Notes: generated by a model from the sequence alone, not told the origin. A stretch of 9,346 bases of DNA from an uncultured Treponema sp. (GCA_937902445.1 CALELJ010000247.1:1-9346), one strand, 5' to 3'; counted from the first letter of the stretch, positions 1 to 7,158 are shown. Made by a program: numbers and translations.

Positions 1-5
1 GGCTG

Positions 6-785
6 TTACAAATAGTATTCAACTTCCTGAACCTTACCCGCATAGTCGAGTATTTCAAGAATTTCTGTTCTGTATTTCAAAAACTGATTCTGGCTTCTCA
101 CTCGAGGAAAGCCAAGATCAATTTTTATTACCTTTTCAACTTTTGCAGGACGGGCTGTCATTACCACAACGTAGTCGCTCATGTAGACGGCTTCATCCAC
201 ATCATGGGTCACCATGACCACAGTCATTTTGTTTTCCTTCCACAACCGGAGGATTTCATCCTGCATGTTCATCCTTGTAAACGCATCAAGAGCACCAAGC
301 GGTTCATCCAGAAGGAGGATGTCAGGACGCCCAACAAGAGCTCTTGCAAGACTTGCACGCTGATTCATTCCGCCTGAAACCTGATGGGGAAATGACTTTT
401 CAAAACCCCTGAGGCCGACCATATCGATGTAGGAAGACACATCTTCCTTTCTGTTCTTGAAAATCTTCCTTGCCTTGAGACCAAAGGAAATATTGTCCTC
501 AATCGTAAGCCATGGGAAAAGATTTGCTGGCTGGAAAGCAAACCCCCTGTCACTGCCAGGCTTCTTCACTTTGCTGCCACTTGCAAAAATTTCACCAGCA
601 GTAGGTGTCTCAAGACCTGCAATACATCGGAGCAAAGTCGTCTTTCCACATCCGGAAGGACCAATCAGACTGACAAAACTTCCAGGCTCAATATCGAGGT
701 GAACATCATTCAATGCAGTCACCTGACCGTTATCCTTTGTATCAAAAATTTTCGTAACACCATCTATCTTAATTTCGCCTTTCAT
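6..785 (-). CDS. ABC transporter ATP-binding protein (SsuB/TauB/NrtD-like)
   Basis: This is the cytoplasmic ATPase of an importer of the nitrate/sulfonate/taurine type. It is a complete 259-residue protein, the usual length for the family. The nucleotide-binding motifs are all present: Walker A GPSGCGKTT (42-50), Q-loop Gln85 in FQPANLFPW, signature VSGGMNQR (136-143), Walker B ILLLDEP (156-162), D-loop GALD and switch His194. The signature has MNQR where MQQR is more common, a mild change that should not harm function. The ATG at 785 is preceded by GGGAG with 9 bases between. It begins 15 bases after the stop of the permease gene, so the two genes are one operon. Substrate cannot be told from this subunit. 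Sulfonates, nitrate, thiamine precursors and riboflavin precursors are all imported by relatives. The binding protein may lie beyond the left edge. Confidence 0.93.
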   Translation of the reverse strand: MKGEIKIDGVTKIFDTKDNGQVTALNDVHLDIEPGSFVSLIGPSGCGKTTLLRCIAGLETPTAGEIFASGSKVKKPGSDRGFAFQPANLFPWLTIEDNISFGLKARKIFKNRKEDVSSYIDMVGLRGFEKSFPHQVSGGMNQRASLARALVGRPDILLLDEPLGALDAFTRMNMQDEILRLWKENKMTVVMVTHDVDEAVYMSDYVVVMTARPAKVEKVIKIDLGFPRVRSQNQFLKYRTEILEILDYAGKVQEVEYYL

Positions 786-800
786 TACTAACCGCTCCCA

Positions 801-1751
801 TCAAAGAACCTGATCTTTCTGCCATGCCAGAAGACGGCCACGCAGAACCGTCAACCCTGTCAAAATTGTTGAACAGAAAACCGCAATCAGAATCAAACCT
901 GCATATACGCCTTTGTACAGCATCATTGATTTCTGCCAGCTGATGAACCATCCCAATCCGTATTTCGCACCGAACATTTCAGCAGTCATCAGTGCGATGA
1001 AAGCTGAACAGACACCATAGAAAAATCCCTGGAAAATGCTTGGCAGACTCGCAGGAACACCAATCCTGAGTATCTGGAAATATTTACCGGCGCCCAAAGT
1101 CCTTCCGACTTCAAAATACGCCTTTGAAATATTCTGGATGCCGGCACTTGTCATCATGACAACAGGAAACCAGACTGAAAGTGCGATTATGAATGCACTC
1201 GCCTGAAACGTAGTTGGAAAAGCCGTAAGCACAATTGGAATCCATGCAGTCGCAGGAATCGGACCTATCACTTTCATCACCGGATTCAGCCAGAAGAAAA
1301 TTCTTTTGCTGAACCCAAGGAAAAGTCCGGTCACAAAGCCTACAAATGTTCCTGCCAGCACGCCAACCAGAAGCAGACGGAATGAAAAGAAAATACACTT
1401 GAGCAGCAGTCCCCAATTCTCAGCAAAGACGCTCAGTATATTGTCAAAGGATGGAAAAAGCAGAACCGGAAAAATGGCCAGCTTTGAAGTAAACAGATTC
1501 AGCAAAGCGACAACTGCCCCGACACCAGTCCAGAAGATTCCGTTTTTTTCCAGATAGTGCCCGATTTTTTTTGAACAGAAGGAAATTCCAAAGATGACCA
1601 GAGATGCCACCAGGAAGAAAAACAGAATCCATGTATAGTAAGGATGCTTCACTGCCGGATGCAGAACAGAATCCTTGACTGCCAGCTGAAGTGCCAGCGG
1701 TATTGCCACTCCAAAGAGCGGATACAAGCTTTTTACAATTTTCTTAATCAA
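801..1751 (-). CDS. ABC transporter permease (SsuC/TauC/NrtB-like, BPD_transp_1)
   Basis: This is the inner-membrane permease of the same importer, 316 residues. The hydrophobic profile shows two or three helices in the first 95 residues, then the core permease domain from about 115 to 305. The core carries the cytoplasmic EAA loop that contacts the ATPase (about 214-238, EVGRTLGAGKYFQILRIG followed by LPSI). Typical SsuC or TauC proteins are about 260-280 residues, so this one has an N-terminal extension of roughly 50 residues with an additional helix. The start is TTG at 1751. AGGAG at 1759-1763, 7 bases upstream, supports it, and no ATG is better placed. It is the first gene of a two-gene operon with the ATPase and is transcribed divergently from the flavin reductase. 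An inverted repeat overlaps its promoter, which suggests repression by a dimeric regulator not encoded in view. Confidence 0.9.
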   Translation of the reverse strand: MIKKIVKSLYPLFGVAIPLALQLAVKDSVLHPAVKHPYYTWILFFFLVASLVIFGISFCSKKIGHYLEKNGIFWTGVGAVVALLNLFTSKLAIFPVLLFPSFDNILSVFAENWGLLLKCIFFSFRLLLVGVLAGTFVGFVTGLFLGFSKRIFFWLNPVMKVIGPIPATAWIPIVLTAFPTTFQASAFIIALSVWFPVVMMTSAGIQNISKAYFEVGRTLGAGKYFQILRIGVPASLPSIFQGFFYGVCSAFIALMTAEMFGAKYGLGWFISWQKSMMLYKGVYAGLILIAVFCSTILTGLTVLRGRLLAWQKDQVL

Positions 1752-1761
1752 TTCCGTGCTC

Positions 1762-1790
1762 CTATTACCTATTGTGTCGATAGGTTATAG
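1762..1790. promoter_or_regulatory. Candidate operator: 11-bp inverted repeat with 7-bp spacer
   Basis: The left arm CTATTACCTAT (1762-1772) and right arm ATAGGTTATAG (1780-1790) are complementary at 10 of 11 positions around a 7-base centre. The repeat overlaps the proposed -10 and start point of the leftward ABC operon and touches its ribosome binding site. That is the position expected of a repressor operator. GGTTATAG from the right arm recurs at 1830-1837, nearer the reductase. The regulator is unknown. Confidence 0.5.
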
Positions 1791-1811
1791 AATTTTGCGG
1801 GTTTATTCAAA
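1784..1811 (-). promoter_or_regulatory. Candidate sigma-70 promoter of the ABC operon
   Basis: Reading leftward, TTTGAA (1806-1811) and TATAAC (1784-1789) are 16 bases apart and resemble -35 and -10 boxes. Transcription would begin near 1777, giving a leader of about 26 bases before the TTG start. The -10 lies inside the inverted repeat at 1762-1790. No convincing -35/-10 pair was found for the rightward reductase gene. The best rightward -10 is TATAGT at 1833-1838, without a good -35. Confidence 0.4.
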
Positions 1812-1901
1812 TATTTGTTTTATATGTTTGGTTATAGTTTTTTTCTATCTTATCAGGCTCACTTTATTGCAACTTTTGCCGCTAAGAAATATCATTTGAA
1901 T

Positions 1902-4448
1902 ATGAAAACTAAACAGAAAATGATGATCAAGCTGGGAGCATTTGTTGTTGCTTCCGCTATTGCCATCGGCTTCATCGCAGGTGGCAGGAATTCAGGTTCC
2001 GCCTTTACGGAAAAAGCAAAGGGCATGAACGGCGATGTTGTCGTTCGCGTTGCAATGAAAGACGGAAAAATCGCAGACGTCAAGGTTGTAAGCCACAAGG
2101 AAACACCTGGAATTTCTGATGACGCCATAAACGTTCTTCCAAAGGACATTGTAAAGTATCAGAGTGCACAGGTTGATTCTATTTCCGGTGCTACAATTTC
2201 TTCAACGGCAATCAAGACAGCAGTTGCAGAAGCCCTCAAGAAAGCCGGATTCAACGACACAGGTTCCATGGTTCCGCATGAAAACGTTCCTGTTTCTTTT
2301 ACAGCCGGAACTTACACCGCAACAGCCAGAGGTTATGCAGGTCCGGTAGAACTTGAAGTTACATTCTCGGAAAATTCCATTGAAGCAATCAAAGTGAAGT
2401 CCTCAAAGGAAACAAACCATGTAGGTACTCCTGCCTTCGACATCCTCATCGCAGACGCAAAGGAAGCATGCGGTTCAGGAATCGATGCAGTCAGCGGAGC
2501 AACATTCACTTCTGCCGCAGTAAAGAAAGCTCTTGCACTCGCAGCTGAACAGGCTGAAGTTTCTGATCTTGAGGCATTCAAGAAGAACAAGGTCGTTCAC
2601 AAACCACAGGCTCCAATTGAAGCAACTTACGATGTAGTTGTAATCGGTGGTGGCGGTGCAGGAATTGCAGCGGCGGCACAGGCAACTCAGAACGGCGACA
2701 CAGTTCTCGTTATCGAAAAGAATGCTGAACTTGGTGGAAACACCGTAGTTTCAGGAGGACAGTTCCAGTCGGCAATGCCATACCTTTGCTGGGAAGAATC
2801 AAACCCAGATGCAACAACTGGAGTTTATCCGGGAGACAGGAAAACCTACAACAAGGTTAAGATGGCAAACGGAAACATCACAGTACTCAAGACAATTCTT
2901 GAATGGGATGAAAAGCCATTTGACGCAAAGGATGCAGAAAAATGGTTTGTTGCAGGTGACATCGATCACCTTTCAAAGCACGGTGTTCATCAGGAATACC
3001 TTCCGGTTCTCCGTGAGCTTAAAAATGAAATTTCAAAGTATCTTGCATGGGCACAGCCTAAACTTGATTCAGGAATCAACGAAGGTGCACTTACACTTTT
3101 CTCTACAGTGAACCTCCACATCTTCCAGACATACTACGGCGGTCTCAGACCTTCAGCAGACTGGAAGGAATGGATCTACGGAGACTACGACCTGGTATGC
3201 CAGTTCATCCGCGACGGACAGGACCTTAAGCCATGGCTTGAATCCCAGGGCGCACAGTTCATCGAGGACATTCAGCCTACAATCGTCGGCGCCTTGTGGA
3301 ACCGTGAAAACGACTTTGTAAAGAAGCCTTACGATGCAGACGGAGACGGAATTCCTGATACAGCACAGTGGGCAGCATACTTTGCTCCTACAAGAAAGAC
3401 AGTTCTCTCAAATCCTGCAAACAAGATCATGTGCCGTACAGACGCAAAGGAACTCATTGCAGAAAACGGAAAGATCACAGGCGTAAAGGCTGTCATGTTC
3501 GACGGAACTGAAGTTACAGCACATGCAAAGAAGGGTGTTGTAATTGCAACTGGTGGAGCAGCCGCAAACATTCCTCTTGTTAAGAAAGCAAACAAGTACT
3601 GGAAGGAAGGCGCAATCACAGACAAGACAAAGACTACAAACCGCTCTTCACTTATGGGTGACGGTATTGCAATGGCAGAAAAGGCAGGGGCAGCATCAAC
3701 TGGAATGGAATACACACAGCTCATGCCGATTTCATGGATCGACAACGGCCAGCTTGCATTCGGTGGCGGAAACTATGCCATCTACCTCAACCCAAAAACA
3801 GGCAAGCGCTATGTAAACGAAACAGGCGAACGCGACGTACTTTCAATCGGTGAATTTGCAAACGGAATTGAAAAGGAAGGCGTACAGGGCGTTGTAATTG
3901 AAATCGCAAACAGCGACCAGGCAATTCCTGGACCTTATCCTTACGGTGTTCCTGGAAAGGGAGACTGGGAAAAGGACATCAAGAACCGCCAGTACACAAG
4001 AACAGTTGACCAGCTTGCAGATCTCTTCAAGGAACTTGGATTTGCATGTGATGCAGCAACTGTAAGAAAGGAAATCGAAGACTACGACCACGCACTTATG
4101 AGCGGAAAGGAAAATGAACTTGCTGTACCTAAGACAGGTTGGTCACGCCTTATCGGTCAGGCAGACCGCGATGAAAACGGACGCTTTGATGCAGCCTCAT
4201 ACAAGCTTGATGGAGTTAAGCTCAAGATCCGTCTTCTTGCACCTTCTACACACCACACAATGGGTGGTCTTTGCGTAGACATTGACCGCCGCGTTCTGGA
4301 CAAGAAGGGCGCTGTAATTCCTGGCCTTTATGCTGCAGGTGAAGTTACAGGCGGAATCCACGGAGGCAACCGCCTTGGTGGAAACGCAATCGTTGAGATT
4401 TTTGTTTCTGGCCGTACAGCCGCAAACGCAATCAAGAACGACAACTAA
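1902..4448 (+). CDS. Exported di-FMN/FAD reductase of the flavocytochrome c (fumarate/urocanate reductase) family
   Basis: This 848-residue protein is probably a periplasmic or surface flavin reductase that passes electrons through covalent FMN to FAD and on to an unsaturated acid. Domains: export signal or membrane anchor (1-28, no lipobox); FMN_bind 1 (about 40-113; SGAT 95-98, Thr98 the likely FMN site); FMN_bind 2 (about 134-214; SGAT 198-201, Thr201); FAD_binding_2 (about 243-840), with VVVIGGGGAG (245-254), Glu272, and C-terminal PGLYAAGEVTGG and HGGNRLGG. There is no CxxCH haem motif. Compared from memory with Shewanella fumarate reductase, the acid Arg (R636 in GKRYVNE), substrate His (H784/H785 in THHTMGG) and Arg (R824) are kept. 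The His, Glu and Arg corresponding to H365, E378 and R381 are M608, A619 and G622. ATG 1902 is chosen because it puts the basic-hydrophobic signal at the N-terminus, although its ribosome site is weak. No ApbE flavinyltransferase is in view. The true substrate is unknown. Confidence 0.9.
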   Translation: MKTKQKMMIKLGAFVVASAIAIGFIAGGRNSGSAFTEKAKGMNGDVVVRVAMKDGKIADVKVVSHKETPGISDDAINVLPKDIVKYQSAQVDSISGATISSTAIKTAVAEALKKAGFNDTGSMVPHENVPVSFTAGTYTATARGYAGPVELEVTFSENSIEAIKVKSSKETNHVGTPAFDILIADAKEACGSGIDAVSGATFTSAAVKKALALAAEQAEVSDLEAFKKNKVVHKPQAPIEATYDVVVIGGGGAGIAAAAQATQNGDTVLVIEKNAELGGNTVVSGGQFQSAMPYLCWEESNPDATTGVYPGDRKTYNKVKMANGNITVLKTILEWDEKPFDAKDAEKWFVAGDIDHLSKHGVHQEYLPVLRELKNEISKYLAWAQPKLDSGINEGALTLFSTVNLHIFQTYYGGLRPSADWKEWIYGDYDLVCQFIRDGQDLKPWLESQGAQFIEDIQPTIVGALWNRENDFVKKPYDADGDGIPDTAQWAAYFAPTRKTVLSNPANKIMCRTDAKELIAENGKITGVKAVMFDGTEVTAHAKKGVVIATGGAAANIPLVKKANKYWKEGAITDKTKTTNRSSLMGDGIAMAEKAGAASTGMEYTQLMPISWIDNGQLAFGGGNYAIYLNPKTGKRYVNETGERDVLSIGEFANGIEKEGVQGVVIEIANSDQAIPGPYPYGVPGKGDWEKDIKNRQYTRTVDQLADLFKELGFACDAATVRKEIEDYDHALMSGKENELAVPKTGWSRLIGQADRDENGRFDAASYKLDGVKLKIRLLAPSTHHTMGGLCVDIDRRVLDKKGAVIPGLYAAGEVTGGIHGGNRLGGNAIVEIFVSGRTAANAIKNDN

Positions 4449-4472
4449 CCGGCAAAAGTCCGGTAAAAAGAC

Positions 4473-4508
4473 GGGGCTGTCCAATATCATATCGGACAGC
4501 CCCTTTTT
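4473..4508 (+). terminator. Rho-independent terminator of the reductase gene
   Basis: GGGGCTGTCC (4473-4482) pairs perfectly with GGACAGCCCC (4494-4503) around an 11-base loop and is followed by TTTTT. A run of five A at 4465-4469 gives a T run on the other strand, so it may also stop the convergent lipoprotein gene. A smaller hairpin, ACCGG (4448-4452) with CCGGT (4460-4464), lies just before it, at the stop codon. Confidence 0.9.
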
Positions 4509-4519
4509 CATTCAGCATC

Positions 4520-4924
4520 TTAATCGACCACGGTTATGGTGCACTCTTTCTTAAGGGAATACTCGTTGGTATACAAAGTGACATAACATTTTCCACCTGC
4601 CTTAAAATCAGTCGCATTAACTATAACAACATTCTTATCATAGTCATAAAGGGCAGGAAGAAGAGACATTCCCCCGCCACTATAAAAAACATTAAAACTC
4701 ATCGACTCCTTATACGTCTTATTGTTGTTGTACTTGATATTTGTAACAGGAATTTCAACTTTCGTTCCGGCCTTTACCTCATAGGTTGAAGGAAAGTCAA
4801 AGGATGTGATGAATGAGTTTGTCTCAATCTCAACAATCTTAACACCATCGTCGTCCTCAAAATCGCATGATGCAAAACAGAGGGTTGCCGCAATTGCCAT
4901 TAAAAACAAAATCAGTTTTTTCAT
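4520..4924 (-). CDS. Small lipoprotein of unknown function
   Basis: This is a 134-residue protein that I do not recognise. It has a clear lipoprotein signal: basic MKK, a hydrophobic stretch to residue 19, and lipobox FASC with Cys20 as the lipid site, followed by an acidic run (DFEDDD). The remaining ~105 residues alternate polar and hydrophobic positions and look all-beta, possibly an immunoglobulin-like fold (for example TKVEIPVTNI and KCYVTLYTNEYSL). No catalytic motif is visible. ATG 4924 is chosen because the signal peptide starts there and GGAGGT lies 5 bases upstream (4930-4935). An in-frame TTG at 4954 also has an excellent AGGAGG 5 bases upstream (4960-4965) and would add ten residues. 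The gene diverges from the GH3 lipoprotein gene across about 100 AT-rich bases and converges on the reductase terminator. Confidence 0.75.
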   Translation of the reverse strand: MKKLILFLMAIAATLCFASCDFEDDDGVKIVEIETNSFITSFDFPSTYEVKAGTKVEIPVTNIKYNNNKTYKESMSFNVFYSGGGMSLLPALYDYDKNVVIVNATDFKAGGKCYVTLYTNEYSLKKECTITVVD

Positions 4925-4973
4925 ATTGTACCTCCAATATAATTTTATATCCAAAATTTCCTCCTGTAAATCT

Positions 4974-5002
4974 TTGATAGTAAAATTCATCTTGAGTAAT
5001 AA
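4974..5002 (+). promoter_or_regulatory. Candidate sigma-70 promoter of the GH3 gene
   Basis: TTGATA (4974-4979) and TAATAA (4997-5002) are separated by exactly 17 bases, a good vegetative promoter. The start point would be near 5009, giving a leader of about 20 bases. That leader is nearly all contained in a hairpin covering the start codon. Confidence 0.55.
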
Positions 5003-5012
5003 AGATAACAAT

Positions 5013-5039
5013 GAGATAATTTCAATCATGAAATTTCTC
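5013..5039 (+). promoter_or_regulatory. Predicted hairpin covering the GH3 start codon
   Basis: GAGATAATTTC (5013-5023) pairs with GAAATTTCTC (5030-5039) as a 10-bp stem with one bulged T and a 6-base loop. The start codon ATG (5028-5030) sits at the loop-stem junction and the only SD-like bases (GAGA) are in the 5' arm. Such a fold would limit translation initiation. No ligand or thermosensor family is recognised. Confidence 0.4.
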
Positions 5040-6179
5040 CTGGTTCTCATATCCTGCATTTACCTTGCAGGCTGTGCAACTGTAAAATTCGCAGAACAAA
5101 CTCACGACGATCCGGAAAAAAACAGATTGTCAGACACCATTGACAGCATGACACTCCGCGAAAAAATCGGCCAGATGTTTGCGGTCGCACCGGAATACTT
5201 TGACTTCACCCTTTCGCAGAAGCAGATCGACCAGGAAAAGACAGAAGCAAGCACCGTGCTGACACCCCAGATGAAATTGAATTTCAAAAACTATCCCGCC
5301 GGAACATTGATTCTCTTTGCAAAAAACATTGAGACCCCAGGGCAGACAAAAGAACTAATTTCATCCTACAAGGCCGAGAGCAGCATTCCGCTTATGGTAT
5401 GCGTAGACGAGGAAGGCGGAAGAGTTGCAAGAATCGCAAAAAATAAAAACTTTGGCATAGTCAATGTTCCGCCTGCATTGGAAACGGTGACTGCACAGAA
5501 AGCTGAGGCAAACGCACTTGCAATAGGAACCTATCTTTCTGCTCTTGGATTCAATGCGGACTTCGCACCCGTTGCCGACGTATGGACCAATGACAAAAAC
5601 ACGGTCATAGGAGACAGGGCATTTTCAAGAAATCCGGAAAAAGCCGCAAATCTTGTAAAAGCATCAATAAAAGGTTTTCACAAAGCCGGAACAAAAACCG
5701 CCATCAAGCATTTCCCGGGCCACGGTGATACAAGGGAAGATTCACATACATCGAGTGCAAAAAGCATGAAGACCTGGGAGCAGCTTAAAAAGTGTGAAAT
5801 GATTCCGTTCAAGGCAGGCATTGAAGCTGGAACGGACATGGTCATGATAGCACACATCCACACACCAAACGCAGATACAGAAAATCTTCCCGCAACACTT
5901 TCAAAAACATGGATCACAGACCGTCTGCGCGGCAAGCTTGGTTTCAATGGCGTTGTGGTTACCGATGCCATGGGAATGAAAGCAATCAGTGAGTATTATG
6001 AAAGCACACAGGCTGCGATCATGGCAATCAGTGCAGGCTGCGACATAATTTTGATGCCACACGATTATGCAAAGGTTTTTGACGGAATCGTCAAGGCGGT
6101 TGAAAGCGGAACCATCAGTGAGAAAAGAATCGATGAAAGCGTTGAAAGAATCCTGCTGATGAAATTCAGAAAATTCTGA
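5028..6179 (+). CDS. Lipoprotein glycoside hydrolase family 3 beta-N-acetylglucosaminidase (NagZ/YbbD-like)
   Basis: This 383-residue enzyme should remove terminal beta-N-acetylglucosamine, for example from peptidoglycan fragments or chito-oligosaccharides, at the periplasmic or outer surface of the cell. It has a lipoprotein signal with lipobox LAGC (Cys16). The single GH3 TIM-barrel domain spans about 40-375. Markers in order are VDEEGGRV (126-133), DFAPVADV (178-185), GDRAFS (195-200), KHFPGHGD (227-234) leading to the Asp-His dyad (D238, H240) typical of bacterial N-acetylglucosaminidases, and VVTDAMGM, where Asp313 is the catalytic nucleophile. It lacks a second GH3 C-terminal domain, as normal for NagZ. 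ATG 5028 is chosen because it starts the signal peptide. The frame is open upstream to 4806 but that part overlaps the divergent lipoprotein gene. It ends 11 bases from the stop of the convergent AraC-type gene. Substrate preference, muropeptide or dietary/host glycan, cannot be read from sequence. Confidence 0.93.
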   Translation: MKFLLVLISCIYLAGCATVKFAEQTHDDPEKNRLSDTIDSMTLREKIGQMFAVAPEYFDFTLSQKQIDQEKTEASTVLTPQMKLNFKNYPAGTLILFAKNIETPGQTKELISSYKAESSIPLMVCVDEEGGRVARIAKNKNFGIVNVPPALETVTAQKAEANALAIGTYLSALGFNADFAPVADVWTNDKNTVIGDRAFSRNPEKAANLVKASIKGFHKAGTKTAIKHFPGHGDTREDSHTSSAKSMKTWEQLKKCEMIPFKAGIEAGTDMVMIAHIHTPNADTENLPATLSKTWITDRLRGKLGFNGVVVTDAMGMKAISEYYESTQAAIMAISAGCDIILMPHDYAKVFDGIVKAVESGTISEKRIDESVERILLMKFRKF

Positions 6180-6190
6180 AAATCCCCAGT

Positions 6191-7099
6191 TCAGGAAAGC
6201 TCATCCATTGCCAGGGCATACTCCGGCCATTTAAGGCCATGGGGATGAGGAATCGAAAGCCTGTATTCGGTTGGTGTTTTACCCGTCATCTTTTTGTAGG
6301 CCTTTGAGAAATAGGATTCATCGGCAAATCCAGTGCGCTGGGCAATGTCACAGATCGGCATGGCTGTATTTGTGAGCATCAGTGATGCATTCTCTATCCT
6401 CATCTTGTTGAGATAGGCGATGGCGCTTACACCATAAGCCTTGTTGAACATGGAATTGAGCGTCGTTCTGTTTGTCGCAAATTTCCTGGAAACTTCATCA
6501 AGGGTAATTTTTTTACTGTAGGAATACTGAAAATATTCAATGACTTTGTTTACCTTGTCGTCAGCATTTGACTGGCATTTTTTGTTTGCCTCATCCAGGT
6601 ACTGGTTGCGTGTCAAAAGAATCACCATCTCCGAAACATATGAGCGTACGATGCAAGGCCACAGATGCCCCTGCTCCAGATTCATAAGGGCATTGATGTT
6701 GCTGAAATTTGTGACGAAAGTCTCAAGAAGCTTTGGATTCAGATTAACAAAACTATATCCCTTCACCAGCTTGTTGAGGAATTCATATTCATAAGTATCT
6801 GGGAACTTTTTATTGTTCACGTTCAGGCCAAAAGAAGAAAATACCAATGTCTGCACTGAAGAATTTTCACTGCGGTCAAGAACCTTTATGTCGGTAATTC
6901 CATGGTCGGGAGAAAGTACAAGCAGACCGCACCCTGAATAGATATCCTTGCTTTCCGAAGCAACGCTGAGACAGCAGTTGGTAAAAAGAATCAGCGTATA
7001 GTAGTCTTCCGTTTTTTCGGGAACAAACAGTTCCGTCTTCATCTGGATTTCCATTGTAAAGCCGGTGCTGTATTTAAGTTCGCCAGTTGTATATTTCAC
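6191..7099 (-). CDS. AraC-family transcriptional regulator
   Basis: This 302-residue cytoplasmic regulator has a C-terminal AraC/XylS DNA-binding domain (about 183-282) with two helix-turn-helix units. The first is around LDEVSRKFATNRTTLNSMF (200-218). The second is PICDIAQRTGFADESYFSKA followed by GKTPTEYR, the classic family signature. The first ~180 residues form a sensor domain, beta-rich at its start, with no recognised ligand motif; it has several cysteines. The frame is open to an ATG at 7150, but a perfect TATAAT overlaps that codon, so translation must begin downstream. GTG 7099 is chosen because AGGGGG (7106-7111) lies 6 bases before it. ATG 7054 is an alternative with no ribosome site. 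It is convergent with the GH3 gene and downstream of the Asp-box lipoprotein, but its targets are unknown. No terminator was seen after it. Confidence 0.88.
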   Translation of the reverse strand: MKYTTGELKYSTGFTMEIQMKTELFVPEKTEDYYTLILFTNCCLSVASESKDIYSGCGLLVLSPDHGITDIKVLDRSENSSVQTLVFSSFGLNVNNKKFPDTYEYEFLNKLVKGYSFVNLNPKLLETFVTNFSNINALMNLEQGHLWPCIVRSYVSEMVILLTRNQYLDEANKKCQSNADDKVNKVIEYFQYSYSKKITLDEVSRKFATNRTTLNSMFNKAYGVSAIAYLNKMRIENASLMLTNTAMPICDIAQRTGFADESYFSKAYKKMTGKTPTEYRLSIPHPHGLKWPEYALAMDELS

Positions 7100-7126
7100 G
7101 CCAAGCCCCCTAGTGCAGATGTAACA

Positions 7127-7139
7127 TTGCAAAATGCAA
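7127..7139. repeat. Short inverted repeat TTGCA-AAA-TGCAA in the AraC-gene leader
   Basis: A perfect 5-bp inverted repeat with a 3-base centre lies just downstream of the -10 of the AraC-family gene. TTGCAAAAT from it recurs at 7174-7182, on the upstream side of the same -10, 47 bases away. The arrangement could be a pair of regulator sites, for example for autoregulation. Confidence 0.3.
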
Positions 7140-7148
7140 ATCAAAAAC

Positions 7149-7157
7149 ATTATAGCA
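7149..7157 (-). promoter_or_regulatory. Extended -10 promoter of the AraC-family gene
   Basis: Reading leftward, TGC followed by a consensus TATAAT (7149-7154) forms an extended -10 element, which does not need a strong -35. A weak TTGCAA lies 19 bases upstream. Start of transcription would be near 7142. This position rules out the longest reading frame beginning at 7150. Confidence 0.6.
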
Positions 7158-7158
7158 C

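Noticed and set aside
1808..1817. CAAATATTTG palindrome in the divergent intergenic region as an operator
   Set aside because: A 10-bp AT-rich palindrome is weak evidence by itself. The longer repeat at 1762-1790 is the better candidate.
1815..1901. Upstream extension of the reductase reading frame beginning with TTG
   Set aside because: It would put 29 residues before the export signal, has no ribosome site and overlaps the likely promoter region.
1902..4448. Multihaem flavocytochrome c
   Set aside because: No CxxCH motif occurs anywhere in the protein. The N-terminal electron-carrier role is taken by FMN_bind domains.
4806..5027. Open frame continuing upstream of the GH3 lipoprotein
   Set aside because: It runs through the coding sequence of the divergent lipoprotein on the other strand, and the lipoprotein signal begins only at 5028.
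6165..6190. Palindrome TTCAGAA-AA-TTCTGAA at the GH3 stop codon with a third partial arm, as a bidirectional terminator
   Set aside because: It is AT-rich, with no T run on either strand, and lies within coding sequence. Chance is a fair explanation.
7100..7150. Longest reading frame of the AraC-family gene, from ATG 7150
   Set aside because: A consensus TATAAT covers that ATG, so it cannot be in the transcript from this promoter. It also has no ribosome site.
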